From: Ktedonobacteria bacterium brp13
GTDB taxonomy: Bacteria; Chloroflexota; Ktedonobacteria; Ktedonobacterales; Ktedonobacteraceae
NCBI GenBank assembly: GCA_015099395.1
Contig: AP024096.1
Span: forward strand, 3,720,001-3,784,000
Reading direction: 5' to 3'
Length of the DNA stretch: 64,000 nt
Shown here: in pieces, positions 50,821 through 59,693 of the stretch
How positions within the stretch are numbered: position 1 is the first letter of the stretch
Layout: every line of letters begins with the position of its first letter
Notes under the pieces: generated by a model
Databases searched by the model: none
Told to the model about the DNA's origin: nothing
Seen by the model: only the letters and a program-made list of their open reading frames with translations
Program-made: the position numbers and the translations under genes

Positions 50821-53800
50821 TCAGGATTTTTTCTTACGGCCCCGGCGTTTATGTTGTGGAATGGGCCGGCGTAACTGTTCTGTGCGATTACTCAAACCTG
50901 TACCAGCGGGGATCAAGCGTCCAAGCATCACATTCTCCTTTAAGCCAAGCAGGTAGTCGGTTTTCCCCTCCAGGACCGCCTCAGTAAGCACTCGCGTCGT
51001 CTGCTGGAAGGATGCTGCCGCCAGCCAACTCTCCGTTGCCAGCGCTGCATGTGTGAGTCCTAACAATACGACATGCGCGCTCGCTGGCGCACCACCCTGA
51101 GCCAATGTCTGTGCATTTATATTCATGAATTTGAAACGATCAATATTACTGCCAGGAACCAGCGCCGTATCGCCAACCTCATCAACGTATACATAGCGTA
51201 ATAATTGGCGTAATATCACTGCAAAATGTTTCTCATGTAGCGAGATACCTGCCAATTGATAAATACGCATGATTTCGCGAAGCATGTACTTCTCAAGCTC
51301 AGCAACACCTTTTAAGCGTAGGATATCATGTAGAGCCGCTTTCTGAGGTGTACGTGCCTCGAACAGAGCTTCAACCTGTGGCAGACCCTGAGTGATATCT
51401 TCTTGCCCACGCGCAATACCGCCAGTGTGAAAGGTGCGCATCGTCAACTGTGTGCCTGGCTCGCCAATCGATTGCGCTGCGATAATGCCGACCGCTGTCC
51501 CAACTTTCACCGTTGCATGTGTCGCCAGATCCCAACCATAGCATGCACGACAGACACCGTACGGTTCCTGACAGGTCAACACGGAGCGGATACGGAGATA
51601 AGGTACTTCGGCAACGAGCAGTCGCTCAAGCGCTGCATCATCTAACACTGCTCCATAAGCCAGACCACACTCGGGTAATGCTTCAGCCAGCATGCAGCCA
51701 AGTAACCGAGCGCGTAAATCTTCTCTGCGTAGTGGTTCTGTCCTTACGCGCAGCGAAATTAAACGTCCGTCTGTTGTGCCACAATCATCTGTCGTAATAA
51801 TGACATCCTGGGCCAGACTCACCAGACGATTAGTAAGATAGCCCGCTGCAGCGGTATTGAGTGCACGATCCATTAAGCTTTTGCGCGCACCATGGCTACT
51901 CAGAAAATACTCGGTGACCGTGAGCCCCTCTACGAAATTACCACGCACCGGTGTCGTGACAATTTCGCCTACTGCGTTGACCATCAGGCCACGCATACCC
52001 GATAATTGACGCATCTGCTGCAAACGAGCCTTGGTTGCACCGGAGCGCGCGATAGCGGTCAAGGGGCCTGTCGGATCGAGCGCTTGTTGGACCTGCTGTT
52101 CAACTTCTTCTGTCGTTGCGGACCAGATAGCAATCGTTTGCGCACGTAGTTCGGCGTCGCTGCATAGGCCTGCACGCCACTGTGCATAGTATTCCTGAAT
52201 TGCCGCATCCGCAGCCGCCAGGAGTGTCGGTTTCGTTGGCGGAACCGGCAGATCGCTCAGAGCGAGCGAGAGGCCGGAACGTGTCGCGTAGGTAAAACCG
52301 AGCTGTTTGATGGCGTCGGCGAGCTTCGCAGTGCGTTCTGGACCGTAGTGTTGCAAGCACATACGTAGCAAATACTTAAAATCTTCTTTTTTGAGGGTAT
52401 AGTTTATAAAACGAAGCTTTTTGGGTAGTACTTGATTAAAGATGAGACGCCCTACCGTGGTCTGTATTCTGCTACCCTTTACATGAGGAATGGGCGTAGT
52501 AGGTGTGGATTGTGTGAAGATAGCTTTATCTTGAATGCGAATCTCAATCGGTGCCTGAAGTGTGACGGCTCCATTTGCATAAGCGAGCAGAGCTTCACCG
52601 GTATCGGCAAAGATGTGGCGGGTATGCCCAGTACGCCGGGTATATGGCTCTCCTTCTTGCGCTGGCACCTCCTGCGTTAGATAATAGCAGCCCAGCACCA
52701 TATCCTGACTGATACTGATAGATGGTTCACCGGTTGCAGGTGAGAGCAGGTTATGGGTCGAGAGCAGGAGAGTGCGTGCCTCGTTCTGTGCCTCTGGTGT
52801 CAGTGGTAGATGCACAGCCATCTGATCGCCATCGAAATCCGCATTGAAGGCTGCACAGACCAGTGGATGCAATGTCAGCACATTCCCATCGATTAAGACC
52901 GGCTCAAACGCCTGAATACTCAAACGGTGTAACGTCGGGGCACGATTGAGCAGGACTACACGATGGCGTACGACGTCATCCAGGAAATCCCAGACAGCAG
53001 GATGATGTTGTGCGATGGCCTGTTGTGCCTGGCTCTGTGATGTGACGATCTGGGCGCGGAGTAATTTCTGAATCAAGAAGGGTTTGAACAGTTCAAGCGC
53101 CATCGTGCGCGGAAGGCCACATTCATGCAGTTGCAAAGTGGGTCCTACAGCGATAACAGAGCGCCCTGAATAATCAACACGCTTCCCGAGCATATAACGA
53201 CGAAAGTGTCCCCGCTTGCCGCGTAGCAGGTCTGAAAGGCTGTGCAGAGGGCGTCGCTGCGGTCCGACCTGGGGTATGTGTAATCGACCATTATCCAGTA
53301 GCGCATCCACAGCAGTTTGCAGAGCATGCTGTTCACGATTCAACATGATCTCCGGCATACCCGCAGCCTGCAATTGTTTGAGTCGATTGTTGCGATCAAG
53401 CACACGGCGATAGAGTTCATTGATATCAGTGGAGGCGAAGCGTCCCTTGCCCAGTGGCATAACCGGGCGAAGGTCCGGGGGTAAGACTGGTAGCGTTCGC
53501 AAGATCATCCACTGTGGTTGCGTACGCGATTGGCGAAATGCATTGACCAGCTTCAAGCGTCGTGCCGCACGTGTACGGATGGAAGCTCGCGTACTACGTA
53601 GATCCTGTTGTAGCGAGCAAGCCAGTTGTTCCAGATCGAGCGCGGTCAACAATTGCTCAATAATCGCAGCGCCAGTGCCAGCCTGCACCAGACAAGAACA
53701 TTCATGTTGAAGTAGACGATACTCTTCGTTACTCAATGTTACCTGTGCCTTGAGATGCCCAAGCACCTGTCGATAACGTTTGAGCTCTTTCAGTCGTTGT

Positions 53801-54489
53801 TGTTGTTCTGCATACTCGGCCTCAAATTGAAGTGTCACTGGTTGCTCGCCGACGTCGAGCACGGCCGTCATAGATGCTGTGGATGCTGTGGATGCTGTGG
53901 ATGCTGTGGATGCTGTGGATGCTGTGGATGCAAGTGCCTGGCTATGCGTACTTTGTGGTTGGGAAGGAAGGAATACAATAGCGGATGTAACAGCGCATTC
54001 TTTTTGTATCTTATCTGTCTCAAGTGAAATACGTTCCAACTCTGTCTGTTGTATCTGTTCATCCACAGAAAGCACATAGTAGCACGTATACGAGAGAATC
54101 GCAACGAGGGTACGTGGTGACATACTCAGTAGCAGAGCCATACGATTGGGCGCGCCCTGCGCAAACCACACATGACTGACGGGCGCAGCCAGTTCGATAT
54201 GTCCCATACGTGACCGGCGCACCCGTGACGTCGTAGCGGTCACACCACATACCTTACACGTCATCCCTTTGTGGCGATAACGTCGATACTTACCGCAAGC
54301 GCAGGTCCAATCCCGCGTTGGACCAAAGATGCGTTCGCAGCAAAGCCCTCCTGGCTCAGGCTTTAATGTACGATAGTTAATTGTTTCAGCCTTCGTTACC
54401 TCTCCCGAACTCCAGTCACGAATCTGCTGTGGACTGGCAAGGCTGATGCGGAGCGCTTGAATAGAGTAAAAAGAGGCCACTGTTCTCAC
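50821..54489 (-). CDS. rpoC: DNA-directed RNA polymerase subunit beta-prime
   Basis: 1222 residues. [19 protein letters not shown] opening, the zinc-binding [20 protein letters not shown], the active-site [16 protein letters not shown] near residue 550, the second zinc site ([20 protein letters not shown]) and the trigger-loop [20 protein letters not shown] are all present, so the subunit should be able to work. It forms the catalytic half of RNA polymerase with beta. The start is GTG at 54489 or GTG at 54480; the latter has a better-spaced GGAAAG. Unlike the normal operon, no rpoB is adjacent, and a kinase gene follows. A 9-bp tandem repeat lies in it at residues about 186-205. It may be a second copy or the displaced main gene. 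Confidence 0.93.
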   Translation of the reverse strand: MRTVASFYSIQALRISLASPQQIRDWSSGEVTKAETINYRTLKPEPGGLCCERIFGPTRDWTCACGKYRRYRHKGMTCKVCGVTATTSRVRRSRMGHIELAAPVSHVWFAQGAPNRMALLLSMSPRTLVAILSYTCYYVLSVDEQIQQTELERISLETDKIQKECAVTSAIVFLPSQPQSTHSQALASTASTASTASTASTASTASMTAVLDVGEQPVTLQFEAEYAEQQQRLKELKRYRQVLGHLKAQVTLSNEEYRLLQHECSCLVQAGTGAAIIEQLLTALDLEQLACSLQQDLRSTRASIRTRAARRLKLVNAFRQSRTQPQWMILRTLPVLPPDLRPVMPLGKGRFASTDINELYRRVLDRNNRLKQLQAAGMPEIMLNREQHALQTAVDALLDNGRLHIPQVGPQRRPLHSLSDLLRGKRGHFRRYMLGKRVDYSGRSVIAVGPTLQLHECGLPRTMALELFKPFLIQKLLRAQIVTSQSQAQQAIAQHHPAVWDFLDDVVRHRVVLLNRAPTLHRLSIQAFEPVLIDGNVLTLHPLVCAAFNADFDGDQMAVHLPLTPEAQNEARTLLLSTHNLLSPATGEPSISISQDMVLGCYYLTQEVPAQEGEPYTRRTGHTRHIFADTGEALLAYANGAVTLQAPIEIRIQDKAIFTQSTPTTPIPHVKGSRIQTTVGRLIFNQVLPKKLRFINYTLKKEDFKYLLRMCLQHYGPERTAKLADAIKQLGFTYATRSGLSLALSDLPVPPTKPTLLAAADAAIQEYYAQWRAGLCSDAELRAQTIAIWSATTEEVEQQVQQALDPTGPLTAIARSGATKARLQQMRQLSGMRGLMVNAVGEIVTTPVRGNFVEGLTVTEYFLSSHGARKSLMDRALNTAAAGYLTNRLVSLAQDVIITTDDCGTTDGRLISLRVRTEPLRREDLRARLLGCMLAEALPECGLAYGAVLDDAALERLLVAEVPYLRIRSVLTCQEPYGVCRACYGWDLATHATVKVGTAVGIIAAQSIGEPGTQLTMRTFHTGGIARGQEDITQGLPQVEALFEARTPQKAALHDILRLKGVAELEKYMLREIMRIYQLAGISLHEKHFAVILRQLLRYVYVDEVGDTALVPGSNIDRFKFMNINAQTLAQGGAPASAHVVLLGLTHAALATESWLAAASFQQTTRVLTEAVLEGKTDYLLGLKENVMLGRLIPAGTGLSNRTEQLRRPIPQHKRRGRKKKS
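53873..53931. repeat. 9-bp tandem repeat inside the beta-prime gene
   Basis: About six and a half direct copies of GATGCTGTG, encoding (Ala-Ser-Thr)n in the reverse sense. It lies in a variable segment between the N-terminal zinc site and the conserved clamp parts, so copy-number change would keep the frame. Confidence 0.92.
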
Positions 54490-54738
54490 TTTCCAGGCGT
54501 CTGCTTATCAGGCGCAACTGCACATTAGTGTAATATGAAGAAGATGTGCAGTATTATTATTTTCAGAAAAGAGGAAACCACCTGGCAAACACCACTTCAG
54601 GTATCAGTGCCAGGAGATTATGTATAGGCAGGAAAATATCTGCATTTATAAATGTAATAGCATATCTATTTTTGTGTGTCAACGCTTTAGTCACAAATAG
54701 GTAATGTATGAACAAAAATAAGTACAGGTACCATTAGC
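54490..54738. other. Gene-free stretch upstream of rpoC
   Basis: Mostly AT-rich sequence that should carry the promoter for the - strand rpoC/kinase run. No RNA gene and no well-spaced promoter pair was identified with confidence. Confidence 0.4.
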
Positions 54739-54849
54739 ATGAAAACATTTATCCTTGCAATATTATGTCAATTCTGGCTTTTGTTGATATTTATGACCCT
54801 TGCCACAAATATATCTCTGGCACGACTACAGCAAACACCGTCTCCCTGA
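54739..54849 (+). CDS. Possible 36-residue hydrophobic peptide
   Basis: An ATG-initiated frame encodes MKTFILAILCQFWLLLIFMT and then a short polar tail ending in QQTPSP. It looks like a signal peptide or a single transmembrane segment with little else. A weak AGG lies 10 bases upstream. It converges on the RelA/SpoT-like gene that ends at 54855. Toxic or signalling membrane peptides have such a shape, but chance is a serious alternative. Confidence 0.3.
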   Translation: MKTFILAILCQFWLLLIFMTLATNISLARLQQTPSP

Positions 54850-54854
54850 GGTTA

Positions 54855-55559
54855 TTACTTACTTTGCTCTAATCCAATCTCGAAGGCCTGCTTATACATC
54901 GCATTTGCCTCATTAAGCATTGTTTGAATAGTTTGAACCGCCTCACCTGAGAATAGTTGATCTTTACCAGACACTTCAGCTTCAAGAGCTATTACTCGCT
55001 GCCGATACAGTTCAAGCCTGGGAGCAAGGTTCTCAATACTTTTCAAGCACAACCGCAATTCAGTAATAAAACCGTTTGGCATTTTAATATGAAGCATAAG
55101 ATCACGATATCCACAGAGTTGTGGATAAACAAAGCGATCCCGAAAGCCAACGATATGATATTTCTTCTCCTCATGCAGCTTCTTCAAGGCCATATACATC
55201 TGTTCTACAGTCTCATAAACCATGCTACGACTCGCATAGTCCAGTACTTTATTAGCTTGACCACCATAATCATTATTGATGCGCTTCACATCGCCCTTAT
55301 TATAGATAGTTTTGGTATCCTTAGGATCGGACGCTGGCTGATAAGGATGCTGTTTAATCTGAGAGAGCCGCTGCTCAAAATCAGCAGGCTCAACTTGACG
55401 CTCATCACCAGTCCCCAACAGAACCCGATGAAGATACTCTGGTGCTCGATCAAAGCCTTGTGTTTCCCAATTATAAACCTGCACATCCAGAGAAAGATCA
55501 TCTGTAGCGATAAGTTTGACTGGACGTAATCCAACGATGAAATATGAAAGTGGGCTCAT
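54855..55559 (-). CDS. RelA/SpoT-synthetase-like protein with FIVGxRPVK N-terminal module
   Basis: About 234 residues; the ATG at 55559 has GAGGAG at 8 bases. Residues 1-78 are a module also found in the genes at 56720 and 58946 (YFIVGLRPVKLIATD, QVYNWETQGF, RAPEYLHRVLLGTGDE). Residues about 95-185 follow the motif order of RelA/SpoT nucleotidyltransferases: VLDYASRSMVYETVEQMYMA (the Asp-x4-Arg pair), VGFRDRFVYPQLCGYRDLML (the conserved Gly-Tyr-Arg), then ITELRLCL with the metal-binding Glu. A helical tail closes the protein. No HD hydrolase or TGS domain is present. Synthesis of an alarmone-like nucleotide or RNA modification is inferred, not shown. It is about 48 percent identical by eye to the gene at 58946. 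Confidence 0.7.
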   Translation of the reverse strand: MSPLSYFIVGLRPVKLIATDDLSLDVQVYNWETQGFDRAPEYLHRVLLGTGDERQVEPADFEQRLSQIKQHPYQPASDPKDTKTIYNKGDVKRINNDYGGQANKVLDYASRSMVYETVEQMYMALKKLHEEKKYHIVGFRDRFVYPQLCGYRDLMLHIKMPNGFITELRLCLKSIENLAPRLELYRQRVIALEAEVSGKDQLFSGEAVQTIQTMLNEANAMYKQAFEIGLEQSK

Positions 55560-55650
55560 CTCCATTTCTCCTCAACCTGCTGCAATACTTAAATAAGCAA
55601 AATTCTACTTGTTTATCATTATAACATTTGCTTTTTATACTAATACCAGC

Positions 55651-55687
55651 AAAAAAAGGAATACTAGCAATGAATTGCTAGTATTCC
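55651..55687 (-). terminator. Rho-independent terminator
   Basis: GGAATACTAGCA and TGCTAGTATTCC (55658-55669 and 55676-55687) pair perfectly with a six-base loop. In the - sense a run of seven T follows. It ends the transcript of the gene at 55695, so the gene at 54855 needs its own promoter. Confidence 0.9.
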
Positions 55688-55694
55688 AAAGAGG

Positions 55695-56156
55695 CTACTT
55701 TAAGAAGAGATAAAAATCACAAACAACGCCGCTAGGAATTGCCTGTACTGTCGCAACAACGGTTTGGCTAATAGGTTTACTAGCCAGACCGTCACGATAC
55801 TCAACCAGGTTGCCTAGTCCAGTATCAACAAATCTCTCCTTAATAAGCACTAGAACCTTATAAAGAGCGGGCATATTTCCGCCAAAATGGAACATCATTT
55901 CAGGTAGATTCTCGTAGCTAACACTACGCAAACCTTGATAGCCAGATTCATACTCCAAAAATTCCTGAAGTTCATTCAAAAACTCATCAACTTCCTCCAT
56001 CTGTGGATTGAAAATCGTGAGGTCTGCGGATTGAATGTTTTCATCATCCAACACGCCTTGAATAATTTCTGCAGATAAATTTGCAAAACGTCCTGACAAC
56101 CCTTGGCCTTGAGCACGACGGATATACTTTCGCTTCTCTTCTTGGTCCTTAAACAT
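55695..56156 (-). CDS. Unrecognised soluble protein next to the RelA/SpoT-like gene
   Basis: 153 residues, acidic, without transmembrane segments. The N-terminus (FKDQEEKRKYIRRAQGQGLS) is basic; the middle (MEEVDEFLNELQEFLEYESG) is strongly acidic and helical; the end (VVATVQAIPSGVVCDFYLFL) looks like beta strands. No family was recognised. AGAGGAG stands 6 bases before the ATG. It lies upstream of the gene at 54855 on the same strand but is cut off from it by a strong terminator. It might be an immunity or antitoxin-like partner; this rests on position alone. Confidence 0.65.
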   Translation of the reverse strand: MFKDQEEKRKYIRRAQGQGLSGRFANLSAEIIQGVLDDENIQSADLTIFNPQMEEVDEFLNELQEFLEYESGYQGLRSVSYENLPEMMFHFGGNMPALYKVLVLIKERFVDTGLGNLVEYRDGLASKPISQTVVATVQAIPSGVVCDFYLFLK

Positions 56157-56246
56157 GATTTACTCCTCTAATCGTTGCAATTTATACAGGCACTGCTCTC
56201 TGGATGTGGCTATACCTGTTTAACATTGGTAGGCTTAGCAATGTCT

Positions 56247-56279
56247 ATATATGTTCTCAAGTTACTCGAGAACATATAT
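56247..56279. promoter_or_regulatory. 12-bp perfect dyad in a divergent intergenic region
   Basis: ATATATGTTCTC (56247-56258) and GAGAACATATAT (56268-56279) are exact reverse complements around nine bases. It lies between the divergent genes at 56156 (-) and 56720 (+). No T-tract follows on either side, so an operator is more likely than a terminator. Confidence 0.65.
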
Positions 56280-56474
56280 TATTTGCTTGAACCGTACCAT
56301 TACTAACGTTCTTTTCTGTACCATATCTTTGGTCGATATACAATAGGAACAAGTCCTCAATGAGCCTGTAGAGATACTTTAAATGTAGTGTTAATTATTT
56401 TGAGATGAGTGTAATTGCATATCCGTGAGGAGATATATGAAATGGGAACCAGGAGGAAAAAGCCAAAAAGAAGA

Positions 56475-56597
56475 CATCTGGCAGCGCCATTTTCCAGAGA
56501 GCAAAACCACCAGATGTTGCAACGATCAGGAGAAATCCTGTTCAGTAAGAGATGATAGCAGATTTGCTTTTATTTTGTCAATAACGTCATTCATACT
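56475..56597 (+). repeat. Structured non-coding repeat, copy A
   Basis: This ~120-base element recurs at 57182-57300. It starts with a hairpin (CATCTGG paired with CCAGATG, 56475-56516) and continues with TTGCAACGATCAGGAGAAAT, where CAGGA and TCCTG pair around a GAAA tetraloop. It ends in a pyrimidine-rich part with TTCATAC. It lies 120 bases before the small module gene at 56720. Confidence 0.65.
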
Positions 56598-56719
56598 ATA
56601 GTTGGCATTCCAAAAAGAAACGTCAGGCTTTGCTGAATGCCTTTTCAATGTTAAAAATATGGTATAGTGTTAAATAGTCTTCTTAATAATGCTACTACAG
56701 TTTCCAGGGAGAGAGCCAT

Positions 56720-56956
56720 ATGGAAGAGGATATGAACTTTTTCATCGTTGGAGAGCGTCCAGTAAAGTTTGTATCAGTTGATGGAGAGAATCTGGACGTC
56801 AAAGCCTACGATTGGAAAACTGGCGAATTTATCTCTGCTCCTCAGTATCTTGGTCGTATTCTTTTTAGCACTGGAGACATAGAGGCAGTCTCGCAAGAAG
56901 AATTTCTATTGCAGGTTCAACACTTGAGAGAAACATATAAACCAAAAAGTGAATAA
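56720..56956 (+). CDS. Stand-alone FIVGxRPVK module protein
   Basis: 78 residues matching only the N-terminal module of the 54855 and 58946 proteins: NFFIVGERPVKFVSVDGENL, VKAYDWKTGEFISAPQYLGR and ILFSTGDIEAVSQEEF. The RelA/SpoT-like part is absent and the gene ends cleanly, followed by a strong terminator, so it is not simply truncated by decay. GGGAGAG lies 8 bases before the ATG. A free copy of a regulatory or targeting module can compete with or neutralise the full-length enzymes, an antitoxin-like possibility. It is only 237 bases long, with AT-rich flanks. Fairly sure that it is a gene; function is inferred. Confidence 0.72.
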   Translation: MEEDMNFFIVGERPVKFVSVDGENLDVKAYDWKTGEFISAPQYLGRILFSTGDIEAVSQEEFLLQVQHLRETYKPKSE

Positions 56957-56975
56957 TAATATCACAGACGATGTA

Positions 56976-57015
56976 AAAACGATCAACGTAACAAGAATCA
57001 CGTTGGTCGTTTTTT
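56976..57015 (+). terminator. Rho-independent terminator
   Basis: AAAACGATCAACGT (56976-56989) pairs with ACGTTGGTCGTTTT (57000-57013) with one G-T wobble and a ten-base loop, followed by a T run. It ends the transcript of the module gene at 56720. Confidence 0.9.
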
Positions 57016-57181
57016 GTTGCATTAATATCTTTGTTCAGGAAGACAGCATCCTCCTACGTGAACAGAACTAATCAGTAGCAGCTCCACTATCTGGTCTCAA
57101 ACATGTGGGTGAGGGAAGGGCAAAGAATGATCAATGAAGCTTGATGGAAGTATATACACATGGAGTATTGACGAGAAAGAA

Positions 57182-57300
57182 TCTAGCGACCAAAAATTCC
57201 AAAGCTGGTCGCTAGACGTTTGCAAAGAATCAGGAGAAACCCTGTTCCATAAGAAATGGTAGCAGATTAGCTTCCTTTTTGTCAAGCTGTTAGTTCATAC
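57182..57300 (+). repeat. Structured non-coding repeat, copy B
   Basis: It is the second copy of the element at 56475. Its first hairpin has different bases but the same place and size: TCTAGCGACCA pairs with TGGTCGCTAGA over 11 bp. The shared core TGCAAAGAATCAGGAGAAAC then leads to CCTGTTC and TAGCAGATT, ending in GTTCATAC. Pairing kept while sequence changes suggests a conserved RNA structure. It lies 375 bases before the gene at 57675. Confidence 0.65.
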
Positions 57301-57674
57301 CACTGCGGCAGCAAATGGACACTTTTACAAACCATTTATAAAAAATATCCGGCATACACTCGGAATGGAGAATGCGACATCTTTATAAAAAACGCTTTCT
57401 CTACCTAAAAAAATCTTTATTTTTAAAAGCATATAAAACCTCTCCCCAGGCTCTTCTAAGCATAGCAAAGGTTGAATTTTGGAAAAGCGCATGGTACAGA
57501 GAATTACGTAAAGTTAGGCAAATAGTACATATAGAATTGAAGATTCTCGAGTGTTTTCGCTTGAGTGTTTGCAATGCTCGTACTATATCCGGAGTTTCTC
57601 TGGATGCCTGAAGTGATGATTTCCAAAGCCATCACTAAAAATTATCGTTTGCAAAGATGAAGAGGAGAAAAACC
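57301..57674. other. Gene-poor stretch before the longest RelA/SpoT-like gene
   Basis: A 79-codon frame (57372-57611) rich in Lys, Leu and Arg lies here, but it has no spaced ribosome site and looks like chance in AT-rich DNA. Otherwise only the leader of the gene at 57675 is expected. No convincing promoter was found. Confidence 0.4.
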
Positions 57675-58685
57675 ATGCCCATGTCTAGAAACAAGATGAT
57701 CGAAGAATTAAAAGCGCTTTTCCAACAAGTAAGTCCAGATACTGCCAGTTTTGATGACCAGCAGTTAAAAATCCAGACGGATCTAAAAGAGTTTTTGAAA
57801 ACACAGAAACTCAATCTGCAACCGTCGGGAAATCTTCGGGAATTATTTGTTGGAGGGATGGTCACTAAATTAGTCTTTGACGTACTGCTCCGTGCTTACG
57901 CGAAGCATACTAGAGGTCTGGTTATAGAGGCTCCCATAAAGCTGCCTGATCGTCTGCTTGAAAAAGCGGAAGATTACCCTGAAGGGTTTGCCAGTATCAT
58001 GGACATAGTCCGTGGTTCTGTAGGCTTTGAGAATCTCAAAGAGATCTACAATGCTTTAGGCGACCTTTTAAAGTTCTTATCTTCATTCGGCATTGTCATA
58101 CATAAAATTGTTGATGCTGAGCTTCATGATGCAATTGAGTATCCGATCTTAGTAAAATACAAAGATCGGTTCTTGGTGCCGATGCCAACGGGATATCGCG
58201 ATGTTCTGCTGGTCTTCGAAATTCCCCATTTTAAGTGGGAAAGACTAGATCTCAATGATCTCGTCTTCTACCATGAGAAAAAGGGAAAGCTCATGCTTGA
58301 CTTGACCAGGGTTGATTTCAGAGCCCTTGGATTGGTTGAAGAGATCGTGAAACTAATCCCACAAAACTTAGCAGCAATTGATGTTAAGTCCTACTATGGG
58401 CTTAGTGAAGAAGATCTACTTAAAGTAGGTCTTTTATCCAATCATAAAACGAACCTCTCTTTCAATTCAAATGGTTTTAAGGTCGAGCTCAGACTCCAGA
58501 TAATGGCGCTCTTTGAAGTTGGCTCCGAGCATCACGATACCTATAAACGGTATCGAACGCTCGAAAAAAACTTCAGGCTCAACCTTAAAAGTATGAAAGA
58601 TGCTGACTTAGAAGAACTTCTAAGCTTAATCAAGTTACTTCAAAAGTACCACGATGAGGCTTGGGAGAGAACTAAAAGATCATAA
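57675..58685 (+). CDS. RelA/SpoT-synthetase-like protein, long form
   Basis: About 336 residues; the ATG at 57675 has GAGGAG at 7 bases, better than the ATG at 57657. Motifs run in RelA/SpoT order: SIMDIVRGSVGFENLKEIYN (Asp about 110, Arg about 113), VKYKDRFLVPMPTGYRDVLL, and after a ~85-residue insertion VELRLQIMALFEVGSEHHDT with YKRYR. The last part fits the E-x-Q-I-R-x-x-A-M-D-F-W-A-x-x-E-H-x-x-x-Y-K signature of (p)ppGpp synthetases, with changes. No HD, TGS or ACT domain is present, as in small alarmone synthetases, but the protein is longer and has a 100-residue helical N-terminus in place of the FIVGxRPVK module. The product is unknown; the fold assignment is inference from motif order. 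Confidence 0.7.
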   Translation: MPMSRNKMIEELKALFQQVSPDTASFDDQQLKIQTDLKEFLKTQKLNLQPSGNLRELFVGGMVTKLVFDVLLRAYAKHTRGLVIEAPIKLPDRLLEKAEDYPEGFASIMDIVRGSVGFENLKEIYNALGDLLKFLSSFGIVIHKIVDAELHDAIEYPILVKYKDRFLVPMPTGYRDVLLVFEIPHFKWERLDLNDLVFYHEKKGKLMLDLTRVDFRALGLVEEIVKLIPQNLAAIDVKSYYGLSEEDLLKVGLLSNHKTNLSFNSNGFKVELRLQIMALFEVGSEHHDTYKRYRTLEKNFRLNLKSMKDADLEELLSLIKLLQKYHDEAWERTKRS

Positions 58686-58704
58686 TCGTAACTAGACAAA
58701 AGAG

Positions 58705-58740
58705 CTATCAGTAAGCATTCGTTTACTGATAGTTTCTTTA
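58705..58740 (+). terminator. Rho-independent terminator
   Basis: CTATCAGTAA (58705-58714) pairs with TTACTGATAG (58723-58732) around eight bases and is followed by TTTCTTT. It ends the transcript of the gene at 57675. Confidence 0.85.
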
Positions 58741-58945
58741 ATGAAAGGTGTTTTTGCTTTTTTCATTCTACTAAATTGACTCTTCTTTTTTACCTCCTCG
58801 ACTTTTGAGAAGCCTTGTAATCTATGATGAAAACATTTGCGCAGGCGTACCTCCCATGTTATTCTGTACGCAAATCAGATAGTATTGCCGTTTTATTTTT
58901 CAATCAATAAAGCTTTGCCTTAGTAGCAGAGAGGATGTTATAGCT

Positions 58946-59656
58946 ATGGAGACTGCCGCTATTGAGTATTTCATCATTGGCGCTCGTCCAGTCAAGTTGC
59001 TGATCACTGATGAAGCGGACATGGATGTCCTAGCATACCAGTGGGAATCGCAAGAGTTCCGGCGCGCACCAGAATATTTACATCGTGTAACTCTGGGAAC
59101 AGATGATGAACATCATGTGAAACAAGAGGAATTTGAAGTGCAACTTGCTGAGGCCAGGCAACGACCATATCGCCTGCAATCTGATCAGGATAGTAACTCC
59201 CCTGAGTATGCACGTATGGCTCGCCGCATAAATGCTGATTACGGCGGACATGCTGAACTCGTGCTGGACTATTACAGTCAGCGTCTGGTGTATGAGACAG
59301 TGGATGATATGTATCACGCGTTGGAGAAGGTATCTGAAGAGCAGAGAGCTACTCTGGTGGGATACTGGGATCGTTTTGCGGAGCCTCAGCAGTGCGGGTA
59401 CCGGGATATTATCCTCAATTTTACCATGCCAGGGGGCTTTATTATCGAGCGCCGGCTTTGTCTGCAAGGTATTGAAGATCTCAATCCAGAACTTGAGCGC
59501 TATCGCACACAGATACAGACAATAGAGGCGCAATATATGCACAAGGATCAGCCTTTTTCGGAAGATGTAAGTGCACAAATTATCGAGATGATGAATGTAA
59601 CAAACACAATGTATAAGCGTGCCTTTGCTATTGGACAAAGGGGCGAAGAACGTTGA
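58946..59656 (+). CDS. RelA/SpoT-synthetase-like protein with FIVGxRPVK-type module (FIIGxRPVK)
   Basis: 236 residues. EYFIIGARPVKLLITDEADM, AYQWESQEFRRAPEYLHRVT and LGTDDEHHV form the N-terminal module. The second part has VLDYYSQRLVYETVDDMYHA (Asp108, Arg113), WDRFAEPQQCGYRDIILNFT and FIIERRLCLQG (Glu168) in the order of RelA/SpoT nucleotidyltransferases. AGAGGA stands 10 bases before the ATG. It is the + strand counterpart of the gene at 54855, so the locus has inverted paralogues with the module gene and the long form between them. Its own promoter should lie in 58741-58945. Function inferred only. Confidence 0.7.
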   Translation: METAAIEYFIIGARPVKLLITDEADMDVLAYQWESQEFRRAPEYLHRVTLGTDDEHHVKQEEFEVQLAEARQRPYRLQSDQDSNSPEYARMARRINADYGGHAELVLDYYSQRLVYETVDDMYHALEKVSEEQRATLVGYWDRFAEPQQCGYRDIILNFTMPGGFIIERRLCLQGIEDLNPELERYRTQIQTIEAQYMHKDQPFSEDVSAQIIEMMNVTNTMYKRAFAIGQRGEER

Positions 59657-59693
59657 GTATATCCGACTGCTCGTTTCTGGCTGCTCAAGGAAT

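Noticed and set aside
57372..57611. A 79-codon + strand frame rich in Lys, Leu and Arg
   Set aside because: The only purine-rich stretch directly abuts the ATG, no domain or repeat of neighbouring proteins is visible, and the DNA is AT-rich and non-coding in character.
54855..59656. Interpretation of the locus as a prophage fragment
   Set aside because: No integrase, capsid, terminase or lysis gene is visible, and the genes have separate terminators rather than long phage-like operons.
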